A DNA stretch of 5,250 nt, from the NCBI GenBank assembly GCA_002432555.1, contig DJFO01000080.1:1-5250 (forward strand), written 5' to 3'. The DNA is from Marinagarivorans sp. UBA5870. GTDB lineage: Bacteria; Pseudomonadota; Gammaproteobacteria; Pseudomonadales; Cellvibrionaceae. The notes under the pieces were generated by a model, which had not been told where the DNA came from, made no database searches, and saw nothing but the letters and a program-made list of their open reading frames with translations. The position numbers and the translations under genes are program-made. Positions 1 through 5,250 of this stretch are shown one piece after another (positions within the stretch are counted from its first letter, which is position 1; every line of letters begins with the position of its first letter).

Positions 1-1169
1 GAGCCGCTGTCGCCACACAGGATGGTGTTGGCGGGCAACTTGGGTGAAAGCTCGGTAAATACCCGCTGCGGGTTGATGGGATTGGCGCTTTCCATGGCCT
101 TGGCTTCCACATCCTCCCACCAGTCGGCCACGTTCTGCTCTACTGTCTTGCGCCACGAACGGTCTTCCTGGTATTTCAGCAGCGGCAATAGCTGCCCAAG
201 GGTTTGCGCACTGTCGCCGATCAGGTTGATCTCCGTCGGGTAGCGGATGCCGACATTACGCGGATTAATGTCAATTTGTACAGCGCGGGCTTCACCGTCT
301 TTGGGCAGAAATTCTGAATAGGGGAAGGTGGTGCCGACCATTAAAAGCGTGTCGCAGTCGCGCATCATCTCCCAGCTGGGTTTGGTACCGAGCAGGCCGA
401 TGCTGCCGGTGACAAACGGCAGGTCGTCCGGCACCGCCGCTTTGCCCAAAAGGGCCTTGGCGACCCCTGCGCCCAGCAGGTCACAAACCTCGATGATTTC
501 CGCCGTGGCCTGCAGCGCTCCCGCCCCCACCAGCAATGCCACCTTCTCGCCCGCGTTGAGGATGCCGGCCGCCGCCGCCAGCTCCTGGTCCGTCGGCGAA
601 GGATGGTAGTGGGCGGGACTGACGCTGGAATAATTGCTGCCATGCGCCCGCGGGGGGCTGGGCACCGCCGGCATCATCTGCACGTCGTTGGGCACTATCA
701 CGCAGGTGACGGCGCGCTCGGCGGCGGCAATGCGCATCGCCCGGTCAATGACGTGGCGCGCCTGGGCGGGGGTGGAAATGGTCTCGACGTAGGCCGAAAC
801 GTTTTGGAAGACTGTATGTAAATCCACCTCCTGCTGAAAATCGCTGCCGATCGAGGTGGTCTTCTGTTGGCCGACTATAGCGAGCACCGGCACATGATCC
901 ATTTTGGCGTCGTAGAGGCCGGCCAGAAGGTGCAGGGCCCCGGGCCCCGAGGTCGCGAGGCAGACGCCGACCTCGCCGGTAAATTTGGCATGTCCCGTGG
1001 CCATGAACGCCGACATTTCCTCGTGGCGCACTCGCACGTAGTCGAATTTATGCTTCACCCGTTCCATCGCGCCCATAAGGCCGTTGATGCCGTCGCCCGG
1101 AAAGCCGAAGATCCTTCTGACTCCCCATTCGGCCAGGCGCTCCAGAATAAAGTCACTGACTTCTGCCAT
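1..1169 (-). CDS. Thiamine-pyrophosphate-requiring enzyme (pyruvate oxidase / acetolactate synthase superfamily), 3' end cut by window
   Basis: A long reading frame on the minus strand starts at ATG 1169-1167 and stays open to the window edge, giving 389 residues without a stop. Family members are usually about 550-600 residues, so roughly a third is missing. Seen in the sequence: an N-terminal TPP pyrimidine-binding domain (about 1-165) with GFPGDGING (22-30), RHEEM (48-52), where E50 aligns with the glutamate that activates TPP, and ATSGPGALH (72-80). The central domain (about 190-335) contains GTTFPYSEFLP (279-289) and QIDINPRNVGIRYP (298-311), which resemble the FAD-binding middle domain of pyruvate oxidases. 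The last residues, CGDSG, begin the C-terminal TPP domain. The start is fixed by a consensus AGGAGG 7 nt upstream. The overall pattern is closest to the YdaP/PoxB-like group of 'thiamine pyrophosphate-requiring proteins', expected to decarboxylate pyruvate or another 2-oxo acid. The exact substrate cannot be told. It is transcribed divergently from the acyltransferase gene. Confidence 0.9.
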   Translation of the reverse strand, partial: MAEVSDFILERLAEWGVRRIFGFPGDGINGLMGAMERVKHKFDYVRVRHEEMSAFMATGHAKFTGEVGVCLATSGPGALHLLAGLYDAKMDHVPVLAIVGQQKTTSIGSDFQQEVDLHTVFQNVSAYVETISTPAQARHVIDRAMRIAAAERAVTCVIVPNDVQMMPAVPSPPRAHGSNYSSVSPAHYHPSPTDQELAAAAGILNAGEKVALLVGAGALQATAEIIEVCDLLGAGVAKALLGKAAVPDDLPFVTGSIGLLGTKPSWEMMRDCDTLLMVGTTFPYSEFLPKDGEARAVQIDINPRNVGIRYPTEINLIGDSAQTLGQLLPLLKYQEDRSWRKTVEQNVADWWEDVEAKAMESANPINPQRVFTELSPKLPANTILCGDSG

Positions 1170-1176
1170 TGTGCAT

Positions 1177-1182
1177 CCTCCT
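1177..1182 (-). promoter_or_regulatory. Ribosome binding site of the TPP-enzyme gene
   Basis: On the minus strand the bases read AGGAGG, a full Shine-Dalgarno consensus, 7 nt before ATG 1169-1167. Another ATG lies between them (1176-1174) but is out of frame, so this site decides the start. Confidence 0.85.
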
Positions 1183-1451
1183 CATCTGCGCAACGCGCTT
1201 CTGCTGGTGGGATCGGCGCCTCTGTCCAGGCAAACGGCTCCTGCAGCGGCGGCGGGCGTAACAGTACGGGCTTAGGTTAGAGTGGTTTTTTTCCCCTTGG
1301 CCTTCCGTTCGTTACACAACAAATTCCGCCCGCGTTGCCACGGCCAAACAAGTTGCGTATTGTTGCAACGGGCTGCATGACAGGGTCCGCTTCGCCCCTA
1401 GCCGGGAGCGAGCTCGCCGGATCCGCGCGCACGCCTGTCACCACACCACCT

Positions 1452-1456
1452 GAGGA
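1452..1456 (+). promoter_or_regulatory. Ribosome binding site of the acyltransferase gene
   Basis: GAGGA lies 8 nt before ATG 1465. It supports this start over the internal Met codon at residue 21, which directly precedes the first conserved motif. Confidence 0.65.
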
Positions 1457-1464
1457 TTCTCGCC

Positions 1465-2655
1465 ATGGAAATCACCGCCGCCGCGACCGCCGTTCCGGCT
1501 GAGCAAGGCACCCGCGCCGCGCCTATGCCCGCGCTGACCGGCATAAGATTTTTTGCCATTTTCCACATCTTTCTGTTCCACCTTTGGACTCTGTACGATT
1601 TGCAGAAACCGCCGCAATTTCAAAACCTGCTGGCCGGCATCGGCGAGCTGCCGCAGACGCTGATTCACTTTTTTTCCAACGGTTGGGTCGCCACCAGTTT
1701 TTTCTTTTTATTGTCCGGCTTTCTCCTCGCTCATTTGTATTGGGGCGCAGACGGTGCACTGACGACCAGTAAAAAACGTTTCTGGCTGCAGCGCTTCACC
1801 CGAATTTACCCGATCCATATTCTGTTGATGGTGCTGACGGTACTCATGACCGCCGGCTGGCATCTGAGTCAGGGCATGGGTGCGACGGAATTGGTCGGCT
1901 CCGCTCTGCTCACGGTGACCTTGCTGCAGGCGTGGGTCCCGCCGGCCGTCCCGGTATGGAGCTGGCCGACCTGGACTTTGTCCGCGCTGGTGTTTCTCTA
2001 CTGGATCATGCCGTGGTTGATGCCACGGCTGGCGCGCCTGTCGCGCCGCCAGATGTGGGGACTGCTCGCCGCCCTGCCGCTGATTTCGCTGATTCCTACC
2101 GCCATTTACGCAGTACTGGTGCCCGCCGGTTCCGACCCGGGCATGCACTGGAAGATTTTTCTCGGGTCGACGCCGATTTTTTGGCTGCCGCATTTCATGG
2201 CGGGCATGCTGCTGAGTCGCCTGCTCCAGTTTCCGCGCGCCGGTGCGCCCGCGCTCAATCGCCCATGGCTGGCGTGGGGCGACCTGGCGCTGCTTGCGAT
2301 AATCGTCGTCGCCTGCCAGCCGACCATCGCGGAGCCTGTAAAGTATTTCTTGAGGCACGGCCTGATGATGCCGCTTTACATGCTGCTGCTGGTCGATCTC
2401 GCCCGCGGACGCGGGTTGGCCGCGCGCCTTTTCTCCCTGCCCGGCACTGGATTTCTCGGTGAGACAGGGTTTGCCATTTTTATCTGGCAGAACCTGGTGA
2501 TGACTTTCTGCTGGCTGTCATTGATGATCGATCCTGACAGTGGCCGCCATCACCTTTGGGCGGCGACGCTCGGCATAATCGTGCTCGGCATTTTCAGCAC
2601 CTACGTTCTGGAAAAACCCGCTGCCAAATGGCTGCGCCGAAAACTCTTGAAGTGA
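1465..2655 (+). CDS. Acyltransferase-3 family membrane protein (OafA/YrhL-like)
   Basis: This gene encodes 396 residues, a normal length for the acyltransferase-3 domain alone with no added SGNH domain. Proteins of this family are integral inner-membrane enzymes that move acyl groups, often acetyl or succinyl, onto sugars of O-antigen, exopolysaccharide, glucans or other surface molecules. Seen here: an alanine-rich cytoplasmic leader (1-20), then ALTGIRFFAIFHIFLFHL (23-40), in which R28 and H39 match the conserved Arg and His of the first helix. LLSGFLLAH (82-90) and FWLQRFTRIYPIH (106-118), with R110, R113 and P116, match the family's second and third motifs. About ten hydrophobic segments follow, ending with GETGFAIFIWQ (332-342) and a basic tail, KWLRRKLLK. 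The usual WSLSxE motif appears as WTLSAL (170-175), so the common glutamate is a leucine. The acceptor is unknown. A GT2 gene follows on the same strand 104 bp downstream, which hints at, but does not prove, a shared glycan substrate. Confidence 0.9.
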   Translation: MEITAAATAVPAEQGTRAAPMPALTGIRFFAIFHIFLFHLWTLYDLQKPPQFQNLLAGIGELPQTLIHFFSNGWVATSFFFLLSGFLLAHLYWGADGALTTSKKRFWLQRFTRIYPIHILLMVLTVLMTAGWHLSQGMGATELVGSALLTVTLLQAWVPPAVPVWSWPTWTLSALVFLYWIMPWLMPRLARLSRRQMWGLLAALPLISLIPTAIYAVLVPAGSDPGMHWKIFLGSTPIFWLPHFMAGMLLSRLLQFPRAGAPALNRPWLAWGDLALLAIIVVACQPTIAEPVKYFLRHGLMMPLYMLLLVDLARGRGLAARLFSLPGTGFLGETGFAIFIWQNLVMTFCWLSLMIDPDSGRHHLWAATLGIIVLGIFSTYVLEKPAAKWLRRKLLK

Positions 2656-2660
2656 CTGAG

Positions 2661-2702
2661 AACCGCCCAAACAATCGCCATACAAATGCGGTTGGGGCGG
2701 TT
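2661..2702 (+). terminator. Imperfect stem-loop after the acyltransferase gene (possible terminator)
   Basis: AACCGCCC (2661-2668) is exactly complementary to GGGCGGTT (2695-2702). After one mismatch, AAC (2670-2672) pairs with GTT (2691-2693), and after a 3-nt bulge CGC (2676-2678) pairs with GCG (2688-2690). The stem begins 5 nt after the stop codon. No T-tract follows, so it is not a classical intrinsic terminator. It may instead stabilise the mRNA end or act with Rho. Confidence 0.45.
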
Positions 2703-2707
2703 ACAAT
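2702..2707 (+). promoter_or_regulatory. Possible -10 hexamer of a promoter for the GT2-GST pair
   Basis: TACAAT differs from TATAAT at one base and lies 52 nt upstream of the GT2 start. No good -35 hexamer is found 16-18 nt upstream (2679-2684 reads CATACA) and there is no extended -10 TG, so this is a weak candidate. Confidence 0.25.
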
Positions 2708-2750
2708 GCCTAACTCGCGGCGCGCGCTGCGCCTACCCGATTTTGCGTGA

Positions 2751-2754
2751 GAGG
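2751..2754 (+). promoter_or_regulatory. Ribosome binding site deciding the GTG start of the glycosyltransferase
   Basis: GAGG (within GAGAGG 2749-2754) lies 5 nt before GTG 2760. An in-frame TGA at 2748-2750 rules out any earlier start, and no ATG is near. Confidence 0.65.
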
Positions 2755-2759
2755 TACGT

Positions 2760-3764
2760 GTGTCTGTTTTGGAACTGAACCAGCTCGGCGTGGTTGCCAT
2801 AGGCCGCAACGAAGGCGAACGCCTGGTGCGCTGCTTGAACTCTCTGAAGGGATTCCCGGTGGTCTACGTGGACTCCGGTTCCAGTGATCAGAGCGTGGCC
2901 TTTGCCCGCTCGGTCGGCGCCCTGGTGGTGGAGCTGGATCTCAGCCGGCCTTTCACAGCGGCGCGTGCCCGCAACACCGGTTACCGCGCGCTGCTGGCGC
3001 AGCATCCGCAACTGCAATGGATATTGTTTGTCGACGGCGACTGCGAAGTTCAGCCGGATTGGCCGGCGCAAGCGCTGGCCGCCGCGCAGGCCGATCCACA
3101 AACTGCCGCGGTGTGTGGGCGCCGGCGCGAGCGGTTGCCCGCGGCTTCGATTTATAACGAGATGTGCGATATCGAGTGGAACACGCCCGTCGGCGAAACC
3201 AAGGCCTGCGGCGGTGATGCCCTTTATCGGGTAGCGGTTCTGCAACAAGTGGCCGGGTTCGACGACGCCTTTATTGCGGGAGAAGAACCGGAGCTGTGTT
3301 TCCGCATTCGCGAGCTCGGTTACAAAATCCGGCGGATCCAGGCGGAGATGACCCTCCACGATGCCAATATGCACAGGTTCGGCCAGTGGTGGAAACGCGC
3401 CGAACGCAGTGGACATGCATACCTGCTGAATTACCTCAAACACGGCCGGAAAAATGCGGAGCGCTTTAAATATCGAGAGATTCGCAGCATTTTGCTCTGG
3501 GCCGGCGTCTATGCGGCCTTAGTACTCGCGGCCGTGTTGACGCGTTCGCCGTGGCCGCTGGCGGTGCTGCTCGCTCTCATCGCTGCGCAAACGGTCAAAA
3601 TGGCGGCCTCCCTGCCGCGCGTGCGCGCCGAATATGGCGGCGGTGCGACCCTTCGTTATTGCCTATTTGTTCTCCTGGGCAAAGTGCCGCAGGCCCTGGG
3701 GGTGATCCGCGCCTATCGCAACAGCGCCAAAGGGCGGCAACACACGTTGGTGGAATACAAATAG
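2760..3764 (+). CDS. Family 2 glycosyltransferase with C-terminal membrane segments
   Basis: The 334-residue product has a GT-A fold of the GT2 type. These enzymes transfer a sugar from a nucleotide-activated donor at the cytoplasmic face of the membrane, commonly in surface polysaccharide or glycolipid synthesis. Seen: a first strand VVAIGRNEGERL (11-22); VDSGSSD (37-43) for the nucleotide; and VDGDCEV (91-97), in which D92-G-D94 is the metal/donor DxD motif. AGEEPELCFRIRELGY (173-188) has E175/E176 at the place of the usual ED catalytic base. LHDANMHRFGQWWKRAERSG (199-218) is an acceptor-side motif seen in a subset of GT2 enzymes. Two hydrophobic segments (about 243-262 and 264-284) and a shorter one near 298-312 suggest membrane association. 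Translation starts at GTG 2760. The stop TAG is only 10 nt before the GST start and forms part of its ribosome binding site, so the two genes are probably co-translated. Donor and acceptor sugars cannot be deduced. Confidence 0.9.
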   Translation: MSVLELNQLGVVAIGRNEGERLVRCLNSLKGFPVVYVDSGSSDQSVAFARSVGALVVELDLSRPFTAARARNTGYRALLAQHPQLQWILFVDGDCEVQPDWPAQALAAAQADPQTAAVCGRRRERLPAASIYNEMCDIEWNTPVGETKACGGDALYRVAVLQQVAGFDDAFIAGEEPELCFRIRELGYKIRRIQAEMTLHDANMHRFGQWWKRAERSGHAYLLNYLKHGRKNAERFKYREIRSILLWAGVYAALVLAAVLTRSPWPLAVLLALIAAQTVKMAASLPRVRAEYGGGATLRYCLFVLLGKVPQALGVIRAYRNSAKGRQHTLVEYK

Positions 3765-3767
3765 GAG
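3763..3767 (+). promoter_or_regulatory. Ribosome binding site of the GST gene overlapping the GT2 stop codon
   Basis: AGGAG shares its first two bases with the TAG stop (3762-3764) of the glycosyltransferase gene and stands 7 nt before ATG 3775. A TTG at 3772 is in frame but only 4 nt away, so ATG 3775 is the better start. Confidence 0.8.
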
Positions 3768-3774
3768 TCAGTTG

Positions 3775-4380
3775 ATGCAACTTTATTACAGCCTCGCCTC
3801 GCCTTTCGCCCGCAAGGTTCAGATGCTCGCCCTAGCGGGGGATTTGCCGGATCTGGAATTGGTGCGAGCGAGCCCGCTTACTGAAGAATCCTTGCGCACC
3901 GTCAACCCCTTGGGCAAGGTGCCCGCCCTGGTAGACGGCGATCGGGTGCTGATCGACAGTCCGCTGATTTGCGAGTATCTGGACGACCGCCTAACGGCCC
4001 AAGGCAAGCGGGGATTCCTGCAGAAAAACACTTCCGCCTATTATCACTGCCAGCAGCTGCAAGCCATAGCCGACGGAATTTCCGATGCCGCGGTCGCCAC
4101 GGTCATGGAGCGCCGCCGGCCGGACGCGGAGCAATCCACGTTTTGGATGGAACGTTGGCACAAGGCCATGCACGCCGCTCTAACCACCCTCGACGTTCGT
4201 GATCTCGGCACGCCCGCGGAACCGCATATAGGTACTCTAGCGACCATCGCCGCCCTCGGTTATATCGACTTTCGGCTGCGAGAATTTAACTGGCGCGAAC
4301 CCTACCCGGCCCTCGCCCGGTGGCTGGAGACCTTCAAGCAGATTACTTGGGTGGCGGCGACACAACCGCGAGACTCTTAG
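3775..4380 (+). CDS. Glutathione S-transferase family protein, YibF-like
   Basis: The 201-residue product has the two-domain cytosolic GST layout at typical length. The thioredoxin-like N-terminal domain begins MQLYYSLASPFARKV, in which S9 lies at the position of the catalytic Ser/Cys. It contains NPLGKVPAL (44-52) with the cis-proline P50, and IDSPLICEYLD (60-70), whose D61-S62 bind the gamma-glutamyl part of glutathione. The helical C-terminal domain carries LQAIADGISDAA (95-106) and GTLATIAALGYIDFRL (153-168). As I remember it, E. coli YibF has very similar IEALADGIMDA and LATIAIACAVGYLNFR stretches, so the family assignment is firm although the physiological substrate is unknown. It lies 10 bp after a GT2 gene, an unusual partner that may only share a transcript. 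The stop codon TAG (4378-4380) directly abuts, and is in register with, an 18-bp tandem repeat array, so the exact C-terminus may have been moulded by repeat expansion. Confidence 0.9.
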   Translation: MQLYYSLASPFARKVQMLALAGDLPDLELVRASPLTEESLRTVNPLGKVPALVDGDRVLIDSPLICEYLDDRLTAQGKRGFLQKNTSAYYHCQQLQAIADGISDAAVATVMERRRPDAEQSTFWMERWHKAMHAALTTLDVRDLGTPAEPHIGTLATIAALGYIDFRLREFNWREPYPALARWLETFKQITWVAATQPRDS

Positions 4381-4488
4381 CAGAGAGCGGTCGCCTAGCA
4401 GAGAGCGGTCGCCTAGCAAAGAGCGGTTGCCTAGCAAAGAGCGGTTGCTTAGTTGAGAGCGGTTGTTTAGCAGAGTCCGGTTGCGGCC
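4381..4488. repeat. 18-bp direct tandem repeat, five clear copies plus one decayed copy
   Basis: The unit cagagagcggtcgcctag occurs head to tail with no spacer. Copies 4381-4398 and 4399-4416 are identical. Copy 4417-4434 differs at 2 positions, 4435-4452 at 3, 4453-4470 at 5, and 4471-4488 at 7. The core GAGCGGTYG is the best-kept part. Each of the first five units ends in TAG, in the same frame and phase as the GST stop codon that immediately precedes the array. Since 18 is a multiple of three, the frame -1 to GST stays open through the array and spells a hexapeptide repeat of the form LAESGR/LAKSGC, but no start with a ribosome binding site supports its translation. Confidence 0.95.
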
Positions 4489-4504
4489 GGCTGGGGGCAG
4501 CCGG
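4487..4504 (+). terminator. GC-rich hairpin in the convergent intergenic region (possible terminator)
   Basis: CCGGCTG (4487-4493) and CAGCCGG (4498-4504) form a perfect 7-bp stem around a GGGG loop. It may be extended by two G-U pairs (G4485/G4486 with T4505/T4506). Only two T follow, so termination efficiency is doubtful. The place fits an end for the GT2-GST transcript, and being symmetric it could also serve the opposing gene. Confidence 0.4.
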
Positions 4505-4603
4505 TTAGCGAGGCTGTCGGTTAAGAGCGCGCCAGCCGCTCCACGACCGGCGTTTATCGGGAGTCGATTGCCGGGTTCCGTGTCTCATGCCGAACGTTGT
4601 GAA
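4489..4603. other. Remainder of the convergent intergenic region
   Basis: After the recognisable repeats come further stretches resembling the repeat core (CCGGTTAGCGAG at 4501-4512, GTCGGTTAAGAGCG near 4516-4529). They look like eroded copies. No start codon with a ribosome binding site and no T-tract terminator for the minus-strand peptidase gene was seen in the rest. Confidence 0.4.
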
Positions 4604-5250
4604 TCAGGGTCGATCAAGGGTGTCACTGGCCGGGGTATATTGCGACTGCCCGCGCAGTTCCGCTAATGCGCTTTGATAAACCGCCGCCGAACTCAGCCCC
4701 GCCGCCTGTCGAGCGTATACCTCGGCCTCACTCCGCCGCCCTTGGCGCAGCAGCGCCCAGGCGAGATTGTGGTGCGCTGCCGGATGCTGCGGTGCCAAGC
4801 TCAATGCGCGCCTATAATCCCTCTCGGCTTCTGCGAACCGCTCCAACTGATAGTGAAGATTTGCCCGCCCCATCCACACTAGCCAATTGTCTGGCCATTG
4901 ATCGGCGCTCGCGTCATAGGCCATCATCGCACTCTGCCATTGGCCCGCGCGCTCGAGCCCAGTGACGGCGGAGAGATACGCCGCCGGCGCGACATCTACC
5001 GGAATATTTCCGGGAGCCTGGGCGGTCATGAACCACTGCCTACTGTAAGCCCAGCTGCGGGCAAAATCGCGCAGGGGCAGCATTTGTAGGCGGTTGTGCC
5101 CAGAGCGCAGCAACACTTTTTCCGTCTCCGCCGAGTAACCCACCACCACCGCGTAGTGCCACGTGGGTGCAAAGGAAACCCCCAAGTTCAACAGCACCAG
5201 CGCCGGGACCCCGGCCTGAAGTTGCCGCAGCAGACCCTCAAAGCCGGAGC
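4604..5250 (-). CDS. C39-like cysteine peptidase with TPR repeats (PA2778-family-like), 5' end cut by window
   Basis: The minus-strand frame is open from the right edge to TGA 4606-4604, giving 214 visible residues. The frame continues upstream of the internal GTG at 5197, so that codon is not the start. The visible N-terminal part reads LLRQLQAGVPALVLLNLGV, followed by TWHYAVVVGYS. H31 of this visible part (codon 5158-5156) fits the catalytic histidine of papain-like C39 peptidases. The catalytic cysteine would lie beyond the window. The next segment, VLLRSGHNRLQMLPL, matches the strand after it as I recall it from PA2778-family proteins. The C-terminal half holds two clear TPR units, starting near NWLVWMGRANLHYQ and HPAAHHNLAWALLRQ, and a weaker one before them (AAYLSAVTGLERAGQW). 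TPRs mediate protein-protein contacts. In Pseudomonas a PA2779-type gene is the neighbour, but that side is not visible here. The gene converges on the GST gene. Peptidase activity and substrate are inferred only from the family. Confidence 0.82.
   Translation of the reverse strand, partial: SGFEGLLRQLQAGVPALVLLNLGVSFAPTWHYAVVVGYSAETEKVLLRSGHNRLQMLPLRDFARSWAYSRQWFMTAQAPGNIPVDVAPAAYLSAVTGLERAGQWQSAMMAYDASADQWPDNWLVWMGRANLHYQLERFAEAERDYRRALSLAPQHPAAHHNLAWALLRQGRRSEAEVYARQAAGLSSAAVYQSALAELRGQSQYTPASDTLDRP

Larger units (their letters stand above)
1170..1464. promoter_or_regulatory. Divergent intergenic region with promoters of both flanking genes (not pinpointed)
   Basis: These 295 bases separate the divergent TPP-enzyme and acyltransferase genes, so both promoters should lie here. 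I found no convincing -35/-10 pair on either strand. Visible structure includes a run of seven T at 1286-1292 and three copies of GTTGC at 1334, 1352 and 1362. The last copy is part of the perfect 8-bp palindrome GTTGCAAC (1362-1369). A 10-bp palindrome, GCGAGCTCGC, lies at 1408-1417. The palindromes could be operator half-sites, but nothing ties them to a known regulator. No coding region is supported here; the frames running through it are extensions of shadows of the TPP-enzyme gene. Confidence 0.45.

Noticed and set aside
867..1280. 137-residue plus-strand open frame
   Set aside because: It is antisense to the TPP-enzyme gene over most of its length and low in recognisable structure.
1286..1292. 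T7 run as an intrinsic terminator
   Set aside because: No stable stem precedes it on the plus strand, and no plus-strand gene ends upstream of it.
1708..2358. 216-residue open frame on the minus strand
   Set aside because: It lies wholly antisense to the acyltransferase gene, is rich in Arg/Gln/Pro/His as expected for a shadow in GC-rich DNA, and shows no family motif.
1932..2462. 176-residue plus-strand open frame inside the acyltransferase gene
   Set aside because: It is a shifted-frame shadow with Ala/Arg/Pro-rich composition and no recognisable motif.
2733..3443. 236-residue open frame on the minus strand
   Set aside because: It is antisense to the glycosyltransferase gene, whose conserved GT2 motifs show that the plus strand is the coding one.
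4237..4437. Minus-strand open frame encoding repeated LLGDRS
   Set aside because: The repetition is only the translation of the tandem array, and the rest is antisense to the GST gene.
4381..4488. CRISPR-like array
   Set aside because: The units are contiguous 18-bp direct repeats without spacers, so this is a simple tandem repeat and not a CRISPR array.
4604..5197. GTG 5197 as the start of the peptidase/TPR gene
   Set aside because: The frame stays open to the window edge with family-like sequence (LLRQLQAGVPAL) upstream, so the true start lies outside the window.

Overview
The window looks like chromosomal DNA from a GC-rich (roughly 60%) proteobacterium, most likely a gammaproteobacterium. 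That placement is an inference. It rests on the YibF-like glutathione S-transferase, on the C39 peptidase/TPR protein resembling the PA2778 family of Pseudomonas and relatives, and on strong AGGAGG-type ribosome binding sites. I see no mobile element, integrase, CRISPR array, tRNA or rRNA.

Layout. (1) Positions 1-1169, minus strand: the N-terminal two thirds of a thiamine-pyrophosphate enzyme of the pyruvate oxidase / acetolactate synthase superfamily, cut by the window edge. (2) 1170-1464: a divergent intergenic region that should hold the promoters of both flanking genes. (3) 1465-2655, plus strand: a polytopic membrane acyltransferase of the acyltransferase-3 (OafA/YrhL-like) family. (4) 2656-2759: a short gap with an imperfect stem-loop and a possible -10 hexamer. 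(5) 2760-3764, plus: a family 2 glycosyltransferase with C-terminal hydrophobic segments. (6) 3775-4380, plus: a glutathione S-transferase 10 bp downstream, whose ribosome binding site overlaps the stop codon of the glycosyltransferase gene, so the two are almost certainly co-transcribed. (7) 4381-4603: a convergent intergenic region that opens with five copies of an 18-bp tandem repeat directly abutting the GST stop codon, followed by decayed repeat-like sequence and a GC-rich hairpin. (8) 4604-5250, minus: the C-terminal part of a C39-like cysteine peptidase with TPR repeats, cut by the right edge.

The acyltransferase and the glycosyltransferase are co-directional. They could both act on a cell-surface glycan or lipid-linked sugar, but no further polysaccharide genes are visible, so this is only a suggestion. 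The TPP enzyme (pyruvate/2-oxo acid metabolism) and the peptidase/TPR gene appear to be separate transcription units.

I did not find convincing evidence of a new multi-gene system. The most unusual sequence is the 18-bp tandem array in which every unit carries a TAG in register with the GST stop codon. The next most notable point is an acyltransferase-3 protein lacking the usual glutamate of the WSLSxE motif.
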